A stretch of 64,000 nt of DNA from Nitratiruptor sp. SB155-2 (lineage in GTDB: Bacteria; Campylobacterota; Campylobacteria; Campylobacterales; Nitratiruptoraceae). Both the position numbers and the translations under genes were made by a program. A model generated the notes under the pieces. The model saw only the letters and a list, made by a program, of their open reading frames with translations. It searched no databases and was not told the origin of the DNA. Positions 9,226 to 16,361 of the stretch are shown here, piece after piece. The first letter of the stretch is position 1, and each line of letters opens with the position of its first letter. The stretch covers positions 186,001 through 250,000 of the forward strand of contig NC_009662.1 of assembly GCF_000010325.1 (NCBI RefSeq), read 5' to 3'.

Positions 9226-10977
9226 TTAGGCTACGGTGCCATGTAGATGCCACCAATGATTTCGTGCCTCACACTTTTCTATCAATATGGTTTGACCATA
9301 TTGAATATTGTGTTGCAAAAGATACTCGGCTAAAGGATGGGTCAATATATCATGCAAACAGGTTTCGACCTCTTGCATACTAAAAGGATTGTACCGTTTC
9401 ATGCATTCGCTGATTATCTTTTGTATGGCTGTATCATTGAGTATTATCGTAATATTTTGTATATTTTTTATCCTTACCAACACCTCTTCTATCTTTTTTT
9501 GGATCCATTTTTGTATATCATCTTTTTTAATTGGACCAAATAGTATCAATTCGCAATTGTCTAAAAGGTCGCTGTTGATATGTTGTTGCACCTGTTGCTT
9601 TGCGGCCGTGTAATAATCTGAAGTTATCTTCTCAAGAGATTGTTTTGCATCATTTACTGGAGGTGGTTCGATGCTCGTTGTGAGTATAACTATTGCCTGT
9701 GTAAAATAGAGCATCTGTTTGTCAATATTTATTCTTCCATTTTTTACCACTTGGTATACAATATTTTGGATTTGCAAAGGAACTTTTTCGATATTTTCAA
9801 ACATGATGATACTGCTTGGATATTCTTGGATTATCTTTATTAGACCATGCTCACCGTGTAATAGTTTCTTAAGCGGTTCATCACTCTGAACATATTCAGA
9901 TAGATTAAATAAAAAAAGCAAAGATTCACTGTTTAAAACTGTTTTTGCCAAACTTTTGCCAATCTCTTTGGGTATTTCTTTACAAGAGCTTGCAAAAAGG
10001 TAGGTCAAGCGAGGTTTATCGATTGCTTCTGGATTCTCCAGGCGATATAAATCATAAAAGGCGCATTGGAATGCTTTAACAACTTTTTCTACTGCACTAT
10101 CCTGACCGAAAATTTCTTTTTGGAGGTTTTCTCGCAGGTTAGATAACAGCTCTTTTTTGTTCCAAAGAGTTTCTATTGCACCGCTTTTGTACTCTTGGAT
10201 CGTTTCAAATACCTGGCTTATATGCGAGTATTTCTGTTTTGCAAGCATGAAACAGTGCAAAATATCTTTGCCATCCAATGTATTCGTATATACAGATAGA
10301 AGTTCTACAATTTCATCCTGTCTTTGGGGTAGAAGTGTTTGGAATTCCTTAAACGAGGTGATGACAGATCGTATAATCTTTTTTCGTGTTTCACTATCTG
10401 GTTTGGGAATAGAAAGAGAACGGATTTTACTGTGATTGTACCAGGGAGGAAAATCCTCTTTTTGTTCAAGGATAAAAAGCAGAAGATTAAATTTGGGGAT
10501 ATCATCTGTTTTGATGGGATATGCATTGAGCGAGAATCGGAAAAACCGATAAAGAAACTCATCTATCTCTTGTTGGCTGTAAAGCGTATGGATTCGAGAA
10601 GCATAGTTGAATATAACTGCACTATTTGTTTGATCTGTTTGTAAAATTTTTTCGATTATCTCGGAGGCTTCACGCAAAGAGCATGTTGCGGCCAATTTTT
10701 GGTTACTAAAATCGATCCCTTCTTGTTGTAGTTGCTCATGATTGCCTTTTAAGAGAGTAAAACCGATGCAAGGTTCGTATAAAATCACATTTTCATAGCC
10801 TACTTGGTGTAGAACGGCAGTTAAATAGTTTGGTAAAGATTGTGTTACATAGCCATATTTTTTATTAAAATAGGGATAGAAATCATATATGTTTCCATCG
10901 ATTAAAAATTGTTGATAGATTGAGGTAAAACTAAGAAGTTCTTTAACCCATTTGGGTAGTTTTTCTATTGTGATCAT
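9226..10977 (-). CDS. Degenerate ClpB-like AAA+ protein
   Basis: The protein has 583 residues; its start overlaps the algA stop as ATGA. The N-terminal half resembles an AAA module of the type beginning FLIDGN (24-29), with a Walker-B-like strand VIFNYA near 121 but no P-loop. The C-terminal half aligns with the second ATPase domain of ClpB: FGQDSAVEKV (290-299) and an LSEY strand near 359. Its P-loop retains only GKS (340-342) without the first glycine. Walker B reads IIMFEN (390-395), where ClpB has the catalytic pair DE. ATP hydrolysis is therefore doubtful, and it may be a pseudo-AAA+ scaffold or regulator. Membership of ClpB/ClpV-like proteins is my inference; the role in this operon is unknown. 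Confidence 0.7.
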   Translation of the reverse strand: MITIEKLPKWVKELLSFTSIYQQFLIDGNIYDFYPYFNKKYGYVTQSLPNYLTAVLHQVGYENVILYEPCIGFTLLKGNHEQLQQEGIDFSNQKLAATCSLREASEIIEKILQTDQTNSAVIFNYASRIHTLYSQQEIDEFLYRFFRFSLNAYPIKTDDIPKFNLLLFILEQKEDFPPWYNHSKIRSLSIPKPDSETRKKIIRSVITSFKEFQTLLPQRQDEIVELLSVYTNTLDGKDILHCFMLAKQKYSHISQVFETIQEYKSGAIETLWNKKELLSNLRENLQKEIFGQDSAVEKVVKAFQCAFYDLYRLENPEAIDKPRLTYLFASSCKEIPKEIGKSLAKTVLNSESLLFLFNLSEYVQSDEPLKKLLHGEHGLIKIIQEYPSSIIMFENIEKVPLQIQNIVYQVVKNGRINIDKQMLYFTQAIVILTTSIEPPPVNDAKQSLEKITSDYYTAAKQQVQQHINSDLLDNCELILFGPIKKDDIQKWIQKKIEEVLVRIKNIQNITIILNDTAIQKIISECMKRYNPFSMQEVETCLHDILTHPLAEYLLQHNIQYGQTILIEKCEARNHWWHLHGTVA

Positions 10978-12395
10978 TGTTCATCCTTGATTCTGCCGTA
11001 ATCATCTTGCAATCGTACAATGTCATCTTCACCCAAATATTCGCCCACCTGTACCTCAACCACTTCCAATGGAACTTTTCCGGGATTGCTCAGTCTATGT
11101 TTTGCGCCCATGGGAATAAAGGTTGACTCGTTGCTTCGGAGTAAAAATTCTTTCTCTTCGATTTGTACAAGGGCTGTTCCTTTGACGACAACCCAGTGTT
11201 CACTTCTATGGAAGTGTTTTTGCAAGGAAAGTCTTTTCCCCGGCTTCACAACTAATGTTTTGACTTTGAAACGTTTGTCCTCGTGAAGATTGGTAAATTT
11301 CCCCCATGGCTTATATACAGTTCTTCCATACTGTACAAGTTGAGGGTTTTTATCTTTGAGCATTTTGACTATTTCTCTCACCTTTTGGGATGAACCTTTT
11401 TTGCCCACTAACAAAGCAGAAGGGGTGTCGACGATAACCAAATCATTTACTTCATTCAATGCAATAGTCTTATAGCGACCAAATACAAAATTGTTATGGG
11501 AGTTGTAAGCAAATAGATTGTTAAGTTTGGTATTTTGGTTTTTATCCTTTTCAAATACTTCATCTAAAGCATCAAAACTGCCGACATCGTTCCATTTGAT
11601 TTCACTTTTGATCACTTTTATATTTGAGCTCTTTTCCATAAGAGCATAATCGATGCTAATATCTGGAATACTGAGCATATCATCACTTTTTAATCGTATA
11701 AAGTCGTCTTTTTGGGCATTTTCGAAAGCACTCTTTGCTGTTTTATAAACCGTTGGAGCATGCTTTTGAAGTTCTTGCAAGTAGACAGAGGCTTTGAACA
11801 TAAACATGCCAGAATTCCACAAGTATATAGAATTACTTTTGGTGTCTTCATTGGCTTGCAGATAATTTTTGGCGGTTTGAAGGTCGGGTTTTTCTTTGAA
11901 GTGTATTACATCCAAGATTGTAGTGCTCTCTTTTTTCGCTTGTATGTAGCCATAACCAGTTTCCGGTTTTGTTGGAATGATACCGAATGTAACAAGTGCG
12001 TCATTTTGGGCTGCTTTAAGACCATATTCGATCATTTCAGCATATTTTTGTTCATTTTCGATCAAATGATCACTTGGGGTAACAAAAAGAATATCTTCTG
12101 GGGCCAAAAAAGCCCCAAAAGCAATGGCGGCTGCAGTATTGCGTCCAATGGCTTCGACAACAAAAAATGGTTCATGTCCATCGAGTCTTAATTCATGGGT
12201 TTGATCTTGTGCAAGAAAATATTGTGCTGCATTGGAAACTATGATAGTTCGGTTGCTAAAGGATCTATTGCGTAGAAGAGTCAGTTGGTAAAGTGATTTG
12301 TCATCAAACATTTTCAAAAACTGTTTTGGCATATTTTCTCGGCTAATTGGCCAGAGTCTTGTTCCATTTCCACCGCACAATATAATATTGGTCAT
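10974..12395 (-). CDS. algA: Bifunctional mannose-1-phosphate guanylyltransferase / mannose-6-phosphate isomerase
   Basis: The protein has 473 residues from the ATG at 12395; an in-frame start at 12434 adds 13 residues, but the family begins at MTNIILCGGNGTR. The nucleotide-binding motif is at residues 7-13 (CGGNGTR). The sugar-binding FKEKP motif lies mid-protein, and a C-terminal cupin isomerase domain carries PGKRLSLQKHFHR-type metal residues. The length matches AlgA/ManC type II enzymes. It makes GDP-mannose from fructose-6-phosphate via mannose-6-phosphate (the two outer steps; phosphomannomutase is not in the window). It is the first recognised gene of the operon. The GDP-mannose could also serve other surface polysaccharides. 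Confidence 0.92.
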   Translation of the reverse strand: MTNIILCGGNGTRLWPISRENMPKQFLKMFDDKSLYQLTLLRNRSFSNRTIIVSNAAQYFLAQDQTHELRLDGHEPFFVVEAIGRNTAAAIAFGAFLAPEDILFVTPSDHLIENEQKYAEMIEYGLKAAQNDALVTFGIIPTKPETGYGYIQAKKESTTILDVIHFKEKPDLQTAKNYLQANEDTKSNSIYLWNSGMFMFKASVYLQELQKHAPTVYKTAKSAFENAQKDDFIRLKSDDMLSIPDISIDYALMEKSSNIKVIKSEIKWNDVGSFDALDEVFEKDKNQNTKLNNLFAYNSHNNFVFGRYKTIALNEVNDLVIVDTPSALLVGKKGSSQKVREIVKMLKDKNPQLVQYGRTVYKPWGKFTNLHEDKRFKVKTLVVKPGKRLSLQKHFHRSEHWVVVKGTALVQIEEKEFLLRSNESTFIPMGAKHRLSNPGKVPLEVVEVQVGEYLGEDDIVRLQDDYGRIKDEQ

Positions 12396-12408
12396 TATAG
12401 CCCTACTT

Positions 12409-12684
12409 TCATATAGATATTCTGTTAAATCCAATCAACGAATGTTCATTATCTGACTCATGTTGAAGTATATTTAATATTTTCTTAATATTTCTTAATA
12501 TATAGCAAAGAATTCTATGAGATGAGAGTATCATATCAAGAATAAGTTCTTCATTCTCTATACTTTTTAGAAAATGACTCAGAAGTTTGTTGTTAATTTT
12601 TTTCATATCTTCTTCACCCTTAACGTCAAGTTTACGAAAATACTTTGAAAAAGCACTCGCAGTAGCAATTCCTTCAAAATACAC
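12409..12684 (-). CDS. Small unrecognised ORF upstream of algA
   Basis: This is a 91-codon frame from a GTG at 12684. A better start may be the ATG at 12606, preceded by AAGGGTGAAGAAG, giving 65 residues. The shorter product has a charged N-terminus and a hydrophobic middle (ILDMILSSHRILCYIL), so it could be a small membrane-associated protein. It ends 13 nt before the algA ATG and lies just beside an insertion-sequence remnant. The frame stays open upstream of 12684 to a TAA near 12725, so it may be the tail of a gene broken by the insertion. No family was recognised. Confidence 0.35.
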   Translation of the reverse strand: MYFEGIATASAFSKYFRKLDVKGEEDMKKINNKLLSHFLKSIENEELILDMILSSHRILCYILRNIKKILNILQHESDNEHSLIGFNRISI

Positions 12685-12732
12685 AAAACATACAGCATAA
12701 GGCCTTGAAGCTAATAACCTCCATTAAACATA

Positions 12733-12951
12733 AATGAGAGATTTAACAGAACCATCCAAGAACAGTTTATTCAATACTATGAAGATGTACTCTTTACAGA
12801 CTTACAAGAATTCAATAAAAAATTAGCAAAATGGCTTATCGATTACAATACCAAAATACCACACCATTCACTTAATCTCAAATCTCCGGTACAATTCCTC
12901 CCTGAAAATCATTATGAGTGCCATATGTATTGGACTTATACACTATCTTGA
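12733..12951 (+). pseudogene. Transposase C-terminal fragment
   Basis: The reading frame of the transposase is kept from Asn-Glu-Arg-Phe to its stop, without frameshift, but there is no start codon or N-terminal catalytic region (both catalytic aspartates are missing). It cannot encode a working transposase. One change is Lys to Glu in the TDLQEF segment, and the last residues are TYTLS where the complete copy has TYTHS. Confidence 0.9.
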
Positions 12952-12953
12952 CA
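12733..12953 (+). mobile_element. Truncated insertion-sequence copy (3' end of transposase)
   Basis: These 221 bases match the right end of the complete element at 61671-61891 with three substitutions that I can see (one in the middle, two just before the end). They encode the last 72 codons of the transposase from the catalytic glutamate motif NERFNRT to the TGA at 12949-12951. The 5' four-fifths of the element is absent, and the sequence before 12733 is unrelated. The terminus TTGACA at 12948-12953 doubles as the -35 box of the downstream tRNA cluster. It was probably derived recently by truncation or partial duplication. Confidence 0.93.
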
Positions 12954-12976
12954 AAGAGGTCAATTTTGCCTATAAT
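12948..12976 (+). promoter_or_regulatory. Consensus promoter of tRNA cluster, -35 from IS end
   Basis: TTGACA at 12948-12953, a 17-nt spacer and TATAAT at 12971-12976 form a perfect sigma-70-type promoter 18 nt before tRNA-Pro. The -35 box is the last six bases of the insertion-sequence remnant, and the spacer is unrelated to the spacer in the second copy at 61886. Likely drives all five tRNAs. Confidence 0.85.
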
Positions 12977-12994
12977 TTCAGTCCTAAAGATGAG

Positions 12995-13072
12995 CGGGGC
13001 GTAGCGCAGTCTGGTTAGCGCACCTGGTTTGGGACCAGGGGGTCGGGGGTTCGAATCCCTCCGCCCCGACCA
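12995..13072 (+). tRNA. tRNA-Pro (anticodon TGG)
   Basis: Cloverleaf read directly: acceptor CGGGGCG/CGCCCCG, anticodon stem CCTGG/CCAGG with loop TTTGGGA, T arm with TTCGAAT, discriminator A and encoded CCA. First of five tRNAs under the promoter at 12948. A TGG anticodon can read all four Pro codons. Confidence 0.97.
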
Positions 13073-13102
13073 TTTTCAAATCTTTATTTTTTAGCACTCG
13101 AC

Positions 13103-13180
13103 GGTGGGTGTAGCTCAGTTGGTTAGAGCACCAGATTGTGGCTCTGGGGGTCGCCGGTTCGAATCCGGTCATCCACCCCA
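13103..13180 (+). tRNA. tRNA-His (anticodon GTG)
   Basis: Acceptor GTGGGTG/CATCCAC with the extra 5' G opposite C73 that marks tRNA-His, anticodon stem CCAGA/TCTGG with loop TTGTGGC, CCA encoded. It lies 30 nt after tRNA-Pro and is probably cotranscribed. Confidence 0.97.
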
Positions 13181-13238
13181 TAGGTAATGAGCCCATTGAT
13201 ATGTTTCTCTAAAAAGCTTTCGCCTATGGGTCGAATGT

Positions 13239-13315
13239 GCGCCCGTAGCTCAATTGGATAGAGCAACGGACTTCGGATCCGTAGGTTAGAGGTTCGACTC
13301 CTCTCGGGCGTGCCA
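13239..13315 (+). tRNA. tRNA-Arg (anticodon TCG)
   Basis: Acceptor GCGCCCG/CGGGCGT (G-T at the first pair), anticodon stem ACGGA/TCCGT with loop CTTCGGA, discriminator G and encoded CCA. The TCG anticodon decodes CGA directly, which suits the heavy use of CGA in tuf and the ribosomal protein genes of this window. Most bacteria read CGA with inosine-modified ACG instead. Confidence 0.96.
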
Positions 13316-13336
13316 CTACTTATCACTGTTTATCAT

Positions 13337-13413
13337 GCGCTCGTAGCTCAACCGGATAGAGCAACGGCCTTCTAAGCCGTAGGTTCCAGGTTCGAGTCCT
13401 GGCGGGCGTACCA
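13337..13413 (+). tRNA. tRNA-Arg (anticodon TCT)
   Basis: Acceptor GCGCTCG/CGGGCGT, anticodon stem ACGGC/GCCGT with loop CTTCTAA, discriminator A, CCA encoded. It reads AGA/AGG. Its body is very similar to the preceding tRNA-Arg(TCG), suggesting a shared origin by duplication. Confidence 0.96.
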
Positions 13414-13419
13414 CTACTC

Positions 13420-13504
13420 GCGGGAGTGGCGGAACTGGCAGACGCGCCAGACTTAGGATCTGGTGCCGCAAGGCGTGGAGGTTCGAGTCCTCTCTCCCGC
13501 ACCA
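13420..13504 (+). tRNA. tRNA-Leu (anticodon TAG)
   Basis: Class II tRNA of 85 nt with a long variable arm (TGCCGCAAGGCG), acceptor GCGGGAG/CTCCCGC, anticodon stem CCAGA/TCTGG with loop CTTAGGA, CCA encoded. It is the last of the cluster, only 6 nt after tRNA-Arg(TCT). Confidence 0.96.
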
Positions 13505-13784
13505 TCGTGCTTCCTGCAATCTTTTCTATCTATCCTTTTTATATAGTGTGTACGATTTTGTGCCTTCTTGTGCTGCTGTTTTCTTATAGGTACTATCTGC
13601 TCTTTTTTAGCTTTATTTTCCTTGGATCTCTTTTTGAACTTGTATAATAAATTGTTCTAAGAATAGACATCTTTTGATGAAATTTATTTTTATCTATCAT
13701 GAAAATTTTAAGAAAATACTGGCATCATAAATATTTATATTTTTATTAAAAATAACTTACGTAAAGAATAATTAAGGAAATATA
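13505..13784. other. AT-rich spacer without a gene
   Basis: 280 bases between tRNA-Leu and the c-di-GMP gene. A TATAAT at 13643-13648 with a poor TTGGAT 15 nt upstream could be a promoter. Open frames that start inside the tRNA are not credible. No clear terminator hairpin follows the tRNAs. Confidence 0.5.
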
Positions 13785-16319
13785 ATGAAAACAATGACAG
13801 TCGGTAAGCTCTTTATTATATATGGTTTACTTATGTGTTCTATTATATTTCTAATTTATTACGAAGCTTCTAATATTTTTAAAAACTCTTTAGAAAACAA
13901 AGTTTTACAAGATACATATTCTATTGCAAATTTAACTTTTGATTCAATGTTTCAGGTGATGAAAAAGGGATGGGATCGAGAAGATTTACTAGAGTTTATG
14001 GAGAGTCTCAAATCGACACAAAAGAATTATCACATAGACATTTATAGAACAGATATCGTAGAAAGAATTTTTGGAAAAACCTATCAGCCGCCTTTTGACG
14101 ATAAGATCGTTCAAGCCATTCAACAAAAAAGAGAAGTTAGCATCAAAGAAAATGGGAAAATACGCTTTATTATGCCGGTAAAAGCGCAAAATCTATGTTT
14201 GCAATGCCATATGAATGCAAAAGTGGGAGATGTGCTAGGGGTTGTTGAAGTAGTGTCCAATCTCGATCCTCTCATATCTTCTAGTACAAAAGAGTTTTCA
14301 AAAGCACTTATCGTATCTTTCCTCCTTCCTTTAGGAATTATATTTTTCATCGGGTATGTAATTACCAGAAAATTGAGAAAAGGCCTTGAAGAAATTAAAA
14401 AAGTGACACAAAGTATATCGCATATGGATGATTTAGATAAGATAAAACAGCAAAAAATAGATTTTCCTTTAAAAGAGTTCGATGAAATTTATGCCGATAT
14501 CAAAGAGTTGGCAAATAGGCTTTCTAAAATTGCAATAGATAGAGAGATTTTAGAATTTGAAATCAAACTCCTTGAAAAATTTATACTCACTTCCGAAGTC
14601 GTTAAAGATTGGAAAGAGTATGTCTCGATGTTACTTATAGAGATCAATAAAGTTATTCCGATATATATGATGTTTTCCATATTTAAAGAGACAGATAGAT
14701 ATGAAGTTGAGATTTTTTGGATAGGGAACCCTTCTAAAAAGTTGAAACAGAAATTTGAAGAGATTATAAAGCCAAAAATTGCAGAAACATTCGCGTTGGA
14801 AAAAGATGAGTATATTGAGATGCATCATAATGTAACAAATCAAGATATGTGCATTCCAGATACTGCATTAGATGATATCGAATATAAAACCAAATCGTTA
14901 TTGCTTGAAAAACCGCAAATAGGAGGTATTGTTGGGATTGGAGTTTCTCCAGAAATCAAAGAGAATCCTACAAAAATTCTTGTAGTGGAGAGTGTGCTGT
15001 CGACGCTTTTGAATGTGGTGGGCTCAGTCAAGGCTATATATAAATATACAAAGGACTTGGAGTATTACGCTACGCGAGATCCGCTTACAAATCTTTACAA
15101 CCAGAGGGTTTTTTGGGAGCTTATCAGTTACGAAGAGGAAAGAGCGAAAAGACACCATTATAAGTTTTCTTTACTTGTCATTGATCTGGATAATTTCAAA
15201 CTAGTCAACGATACGTATGGCCACGATTTTGGAGATGAATTTTTGAACAAAATTGCAGATTTGTTGCAAGATTGTGTGCGGCCAGGGGATATTGTTGCCA
15301 GATATGGAGGAGATGAATTTGTCATCGTTCTTCCTGAAACTGATGAGCAGGGTGCCTTTATCGTGGCAAATAGAATTTTAAAAAATGCAGAGAAATACTC
15401 TATCCATACGCCTGATGGGAAAATAATCAATCCGAGACTCTCTATAGGAGTTGCAACCTGTCCAGATCATGCAGATAACATAAAAGATCTCTTTTCCATA
15501 GCGGACCATATGATGTATAAAGCGAAATCTGCTGGAAAAGCGCAAGTTAAGCTCCCAACACAAGAGGATATTGAAGAGCTCTTCCAAGAAGAGAGTGAAA
15601 TAAGTATCTTTTTAACAGAAGCTGTTAAAAACAGAGAGATCATACCTTATTTTCAGCCTATATTAAATGTGAAAACAGAAAAAGTGGAAGCGTATGAACT
15701 GTTGGCTCGTTTTAGGTATAAAGATGAACTTTTGCCTGCTGCAACGTTCATAGAAGTTGCTGAAAAAACCGGTCTCATTTTTAAGATGGATCTCATTTTA
15801 TTGGAAAAAGCTTTTGAAAAAATGCAAGGAAGAAAAGAGAAGCTTTTCGTGAATCTCTCTCCTAAAGCCTTGGTGATTTCTGACTATTTCTTAAAAGTAA
15901 ACCAACTTGTTAAGACGTATGGCATAGATCCAAAAAATTTGGTATTTGAAATAACGGAAAGAGATACCGTTAAGAACTTTTCCCTTTTACAAAAATTTGT
16001 CAATGAGCTTAAAAATTCTGGATTTAATTTTGCTATCGATGATTTTGGAAGTGGATTTTCGTCTTTTTACTATGTGAAACAGCTTCCTATCGATTATGTC
16101 AAAATAGAAGGCGAGTTTATCAAAAATCTTCTCGTTGATGAAAAAGATAGAGCTTTTGTCGAAAGTATTGTAACTCTTTCTAAAAAACTTGGGATCAAAA
16201 CGGTTGCCGAATTTATAGAAGATGAAAGTATATTACATGCAATTCAACAATTGGAAATCGATTATGGACAAGGATACTATATCGGTAAACCTTCGCCCGA
16301 AATGGGGACAATCGATTGA
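13785..16319 (+). CDS. Haem-c sensor GGDEF-EAL protein (Tll0287-like sensor)
   Basis: The protein has 844 residues, starting after AAGGAAAT. Membrane helices at about 7-27 and 172-193 bracket a periplasmic sensor with CLQCH (138-142), a c-type haem attachment motif typical of the Tll0287/DUF3365 family. A HAMP-like linker and a GAF-like region (about 280-420) follow. Then GGDEF is intact (508-512) with an RPGD inhibitory site (499-502), and the EAL domain keeps ELLAR (638-642), the FVNLS asparagine, DDFGSG (752-757) and the late Glu and QG residues. Both synthase and phosphodiesterase activity are possible. It could sense redox state or a gas and set c-di-GMP, which would act on Alg44 among others. 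Confidence 0.9.
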   Translation: MKTMTVGKLFIIYGLLMCSIIFLIYYEASNIFKNSLENKVLQDTYSIANLTFDSMFQVMKKGWDREDLLEFMESLKSTQKNYHIDIYRTDIVERIFGKTYQPPFDDKIVQAIQQKREVSIKENGKIRFIMPVKAQNLCLQCHMNAKVGDVLGVVEVVSNLDPLISSSTKEFSKALIVSFLLPLGIIFFIGYVITRKLRKGLEEIKKVTQSISHMDDLDKIKQQKIDFPLKEFDEIYADIKELANRLSKIAIDREILEFEIKLLEKFILTSEVVKDWKEYVSMLLIEINKVIPIYMMFSIFKETDRYEVEIFWIGNPSKKLKQKFEEIIKPKIAETFALEKDEYIEMHHNVTNQDMCIPDTALDDIEYKTKSLLLEKPQIGGIVGIGVSPEIKENPTKILVVESVLSTLLNVVGSVKAIYKYTKDLEYYATRDPLTNLYNQRVFWELISYEEERAKRHHYKFSLLVIDLDNFKLVNDTYGHDFGDEFLNKIADLLQDCVRPGDIVARYGGDEFVIVLPETDEQGAFIVANRILKNAEKYSIHTPDGKIINPRLSIGVATCPDHADNIKDLFSIADHMMYKAKSAGKAQVKLPTQEDIEELFQEESEISIFLTEAVKNREIIPYFQPILNVKTEKVEAYELLARFRYKDELLPAATFIEVAEKTGLIFKMDLILLEKAFEKMQGRKEKLFVNLSPKALVISDYFLKVNQLVKTYGIDPKNLVFEITERDTVKNFSLLQKFVNELKNSGFNFAIDDFGSGFSSFYYVKQLPIDYVKIEGEFIKNLLVDEKDRAFVESIVTLSKKLGIKTVAEFIEDESILHAIQQLEIDYGQGYYIGKPSPEMGTID

Positions 16320-16361
16320 AATACACTAGCACAAAAATTAAAACAAGATAAAAGGGGATTT

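Noticed and set aside
5435..10977. Type VI secretion accessory genes (Fha, kinase, phosphatase, ClpV)
   Set aside because: No Tss core genes are seen, and the AAA+ protein lacks ClpV catalytic residues; flanking genes are alginate genes.
12471..12502. Three TTAATAT-type repeats as an operator upstream of algA
   Set aside because: They fall in a lysine/isoleucine-rich part of the small ORF and are explained by AT-rich coding; spacing is not that of a clear operator.
12984..13519. Overlapping minus-strand frames of 60-70 codons
   Set aside because: They are antisense to the five tRNA genes; such proteins are a known artefact of tRNA clusters.
13426..13647. Plus-strand 73-codon frame with a hydrophobic tail
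   Set aside because: It starts inside tRNA-Leu, and its N-terminus is the translated tRNA.
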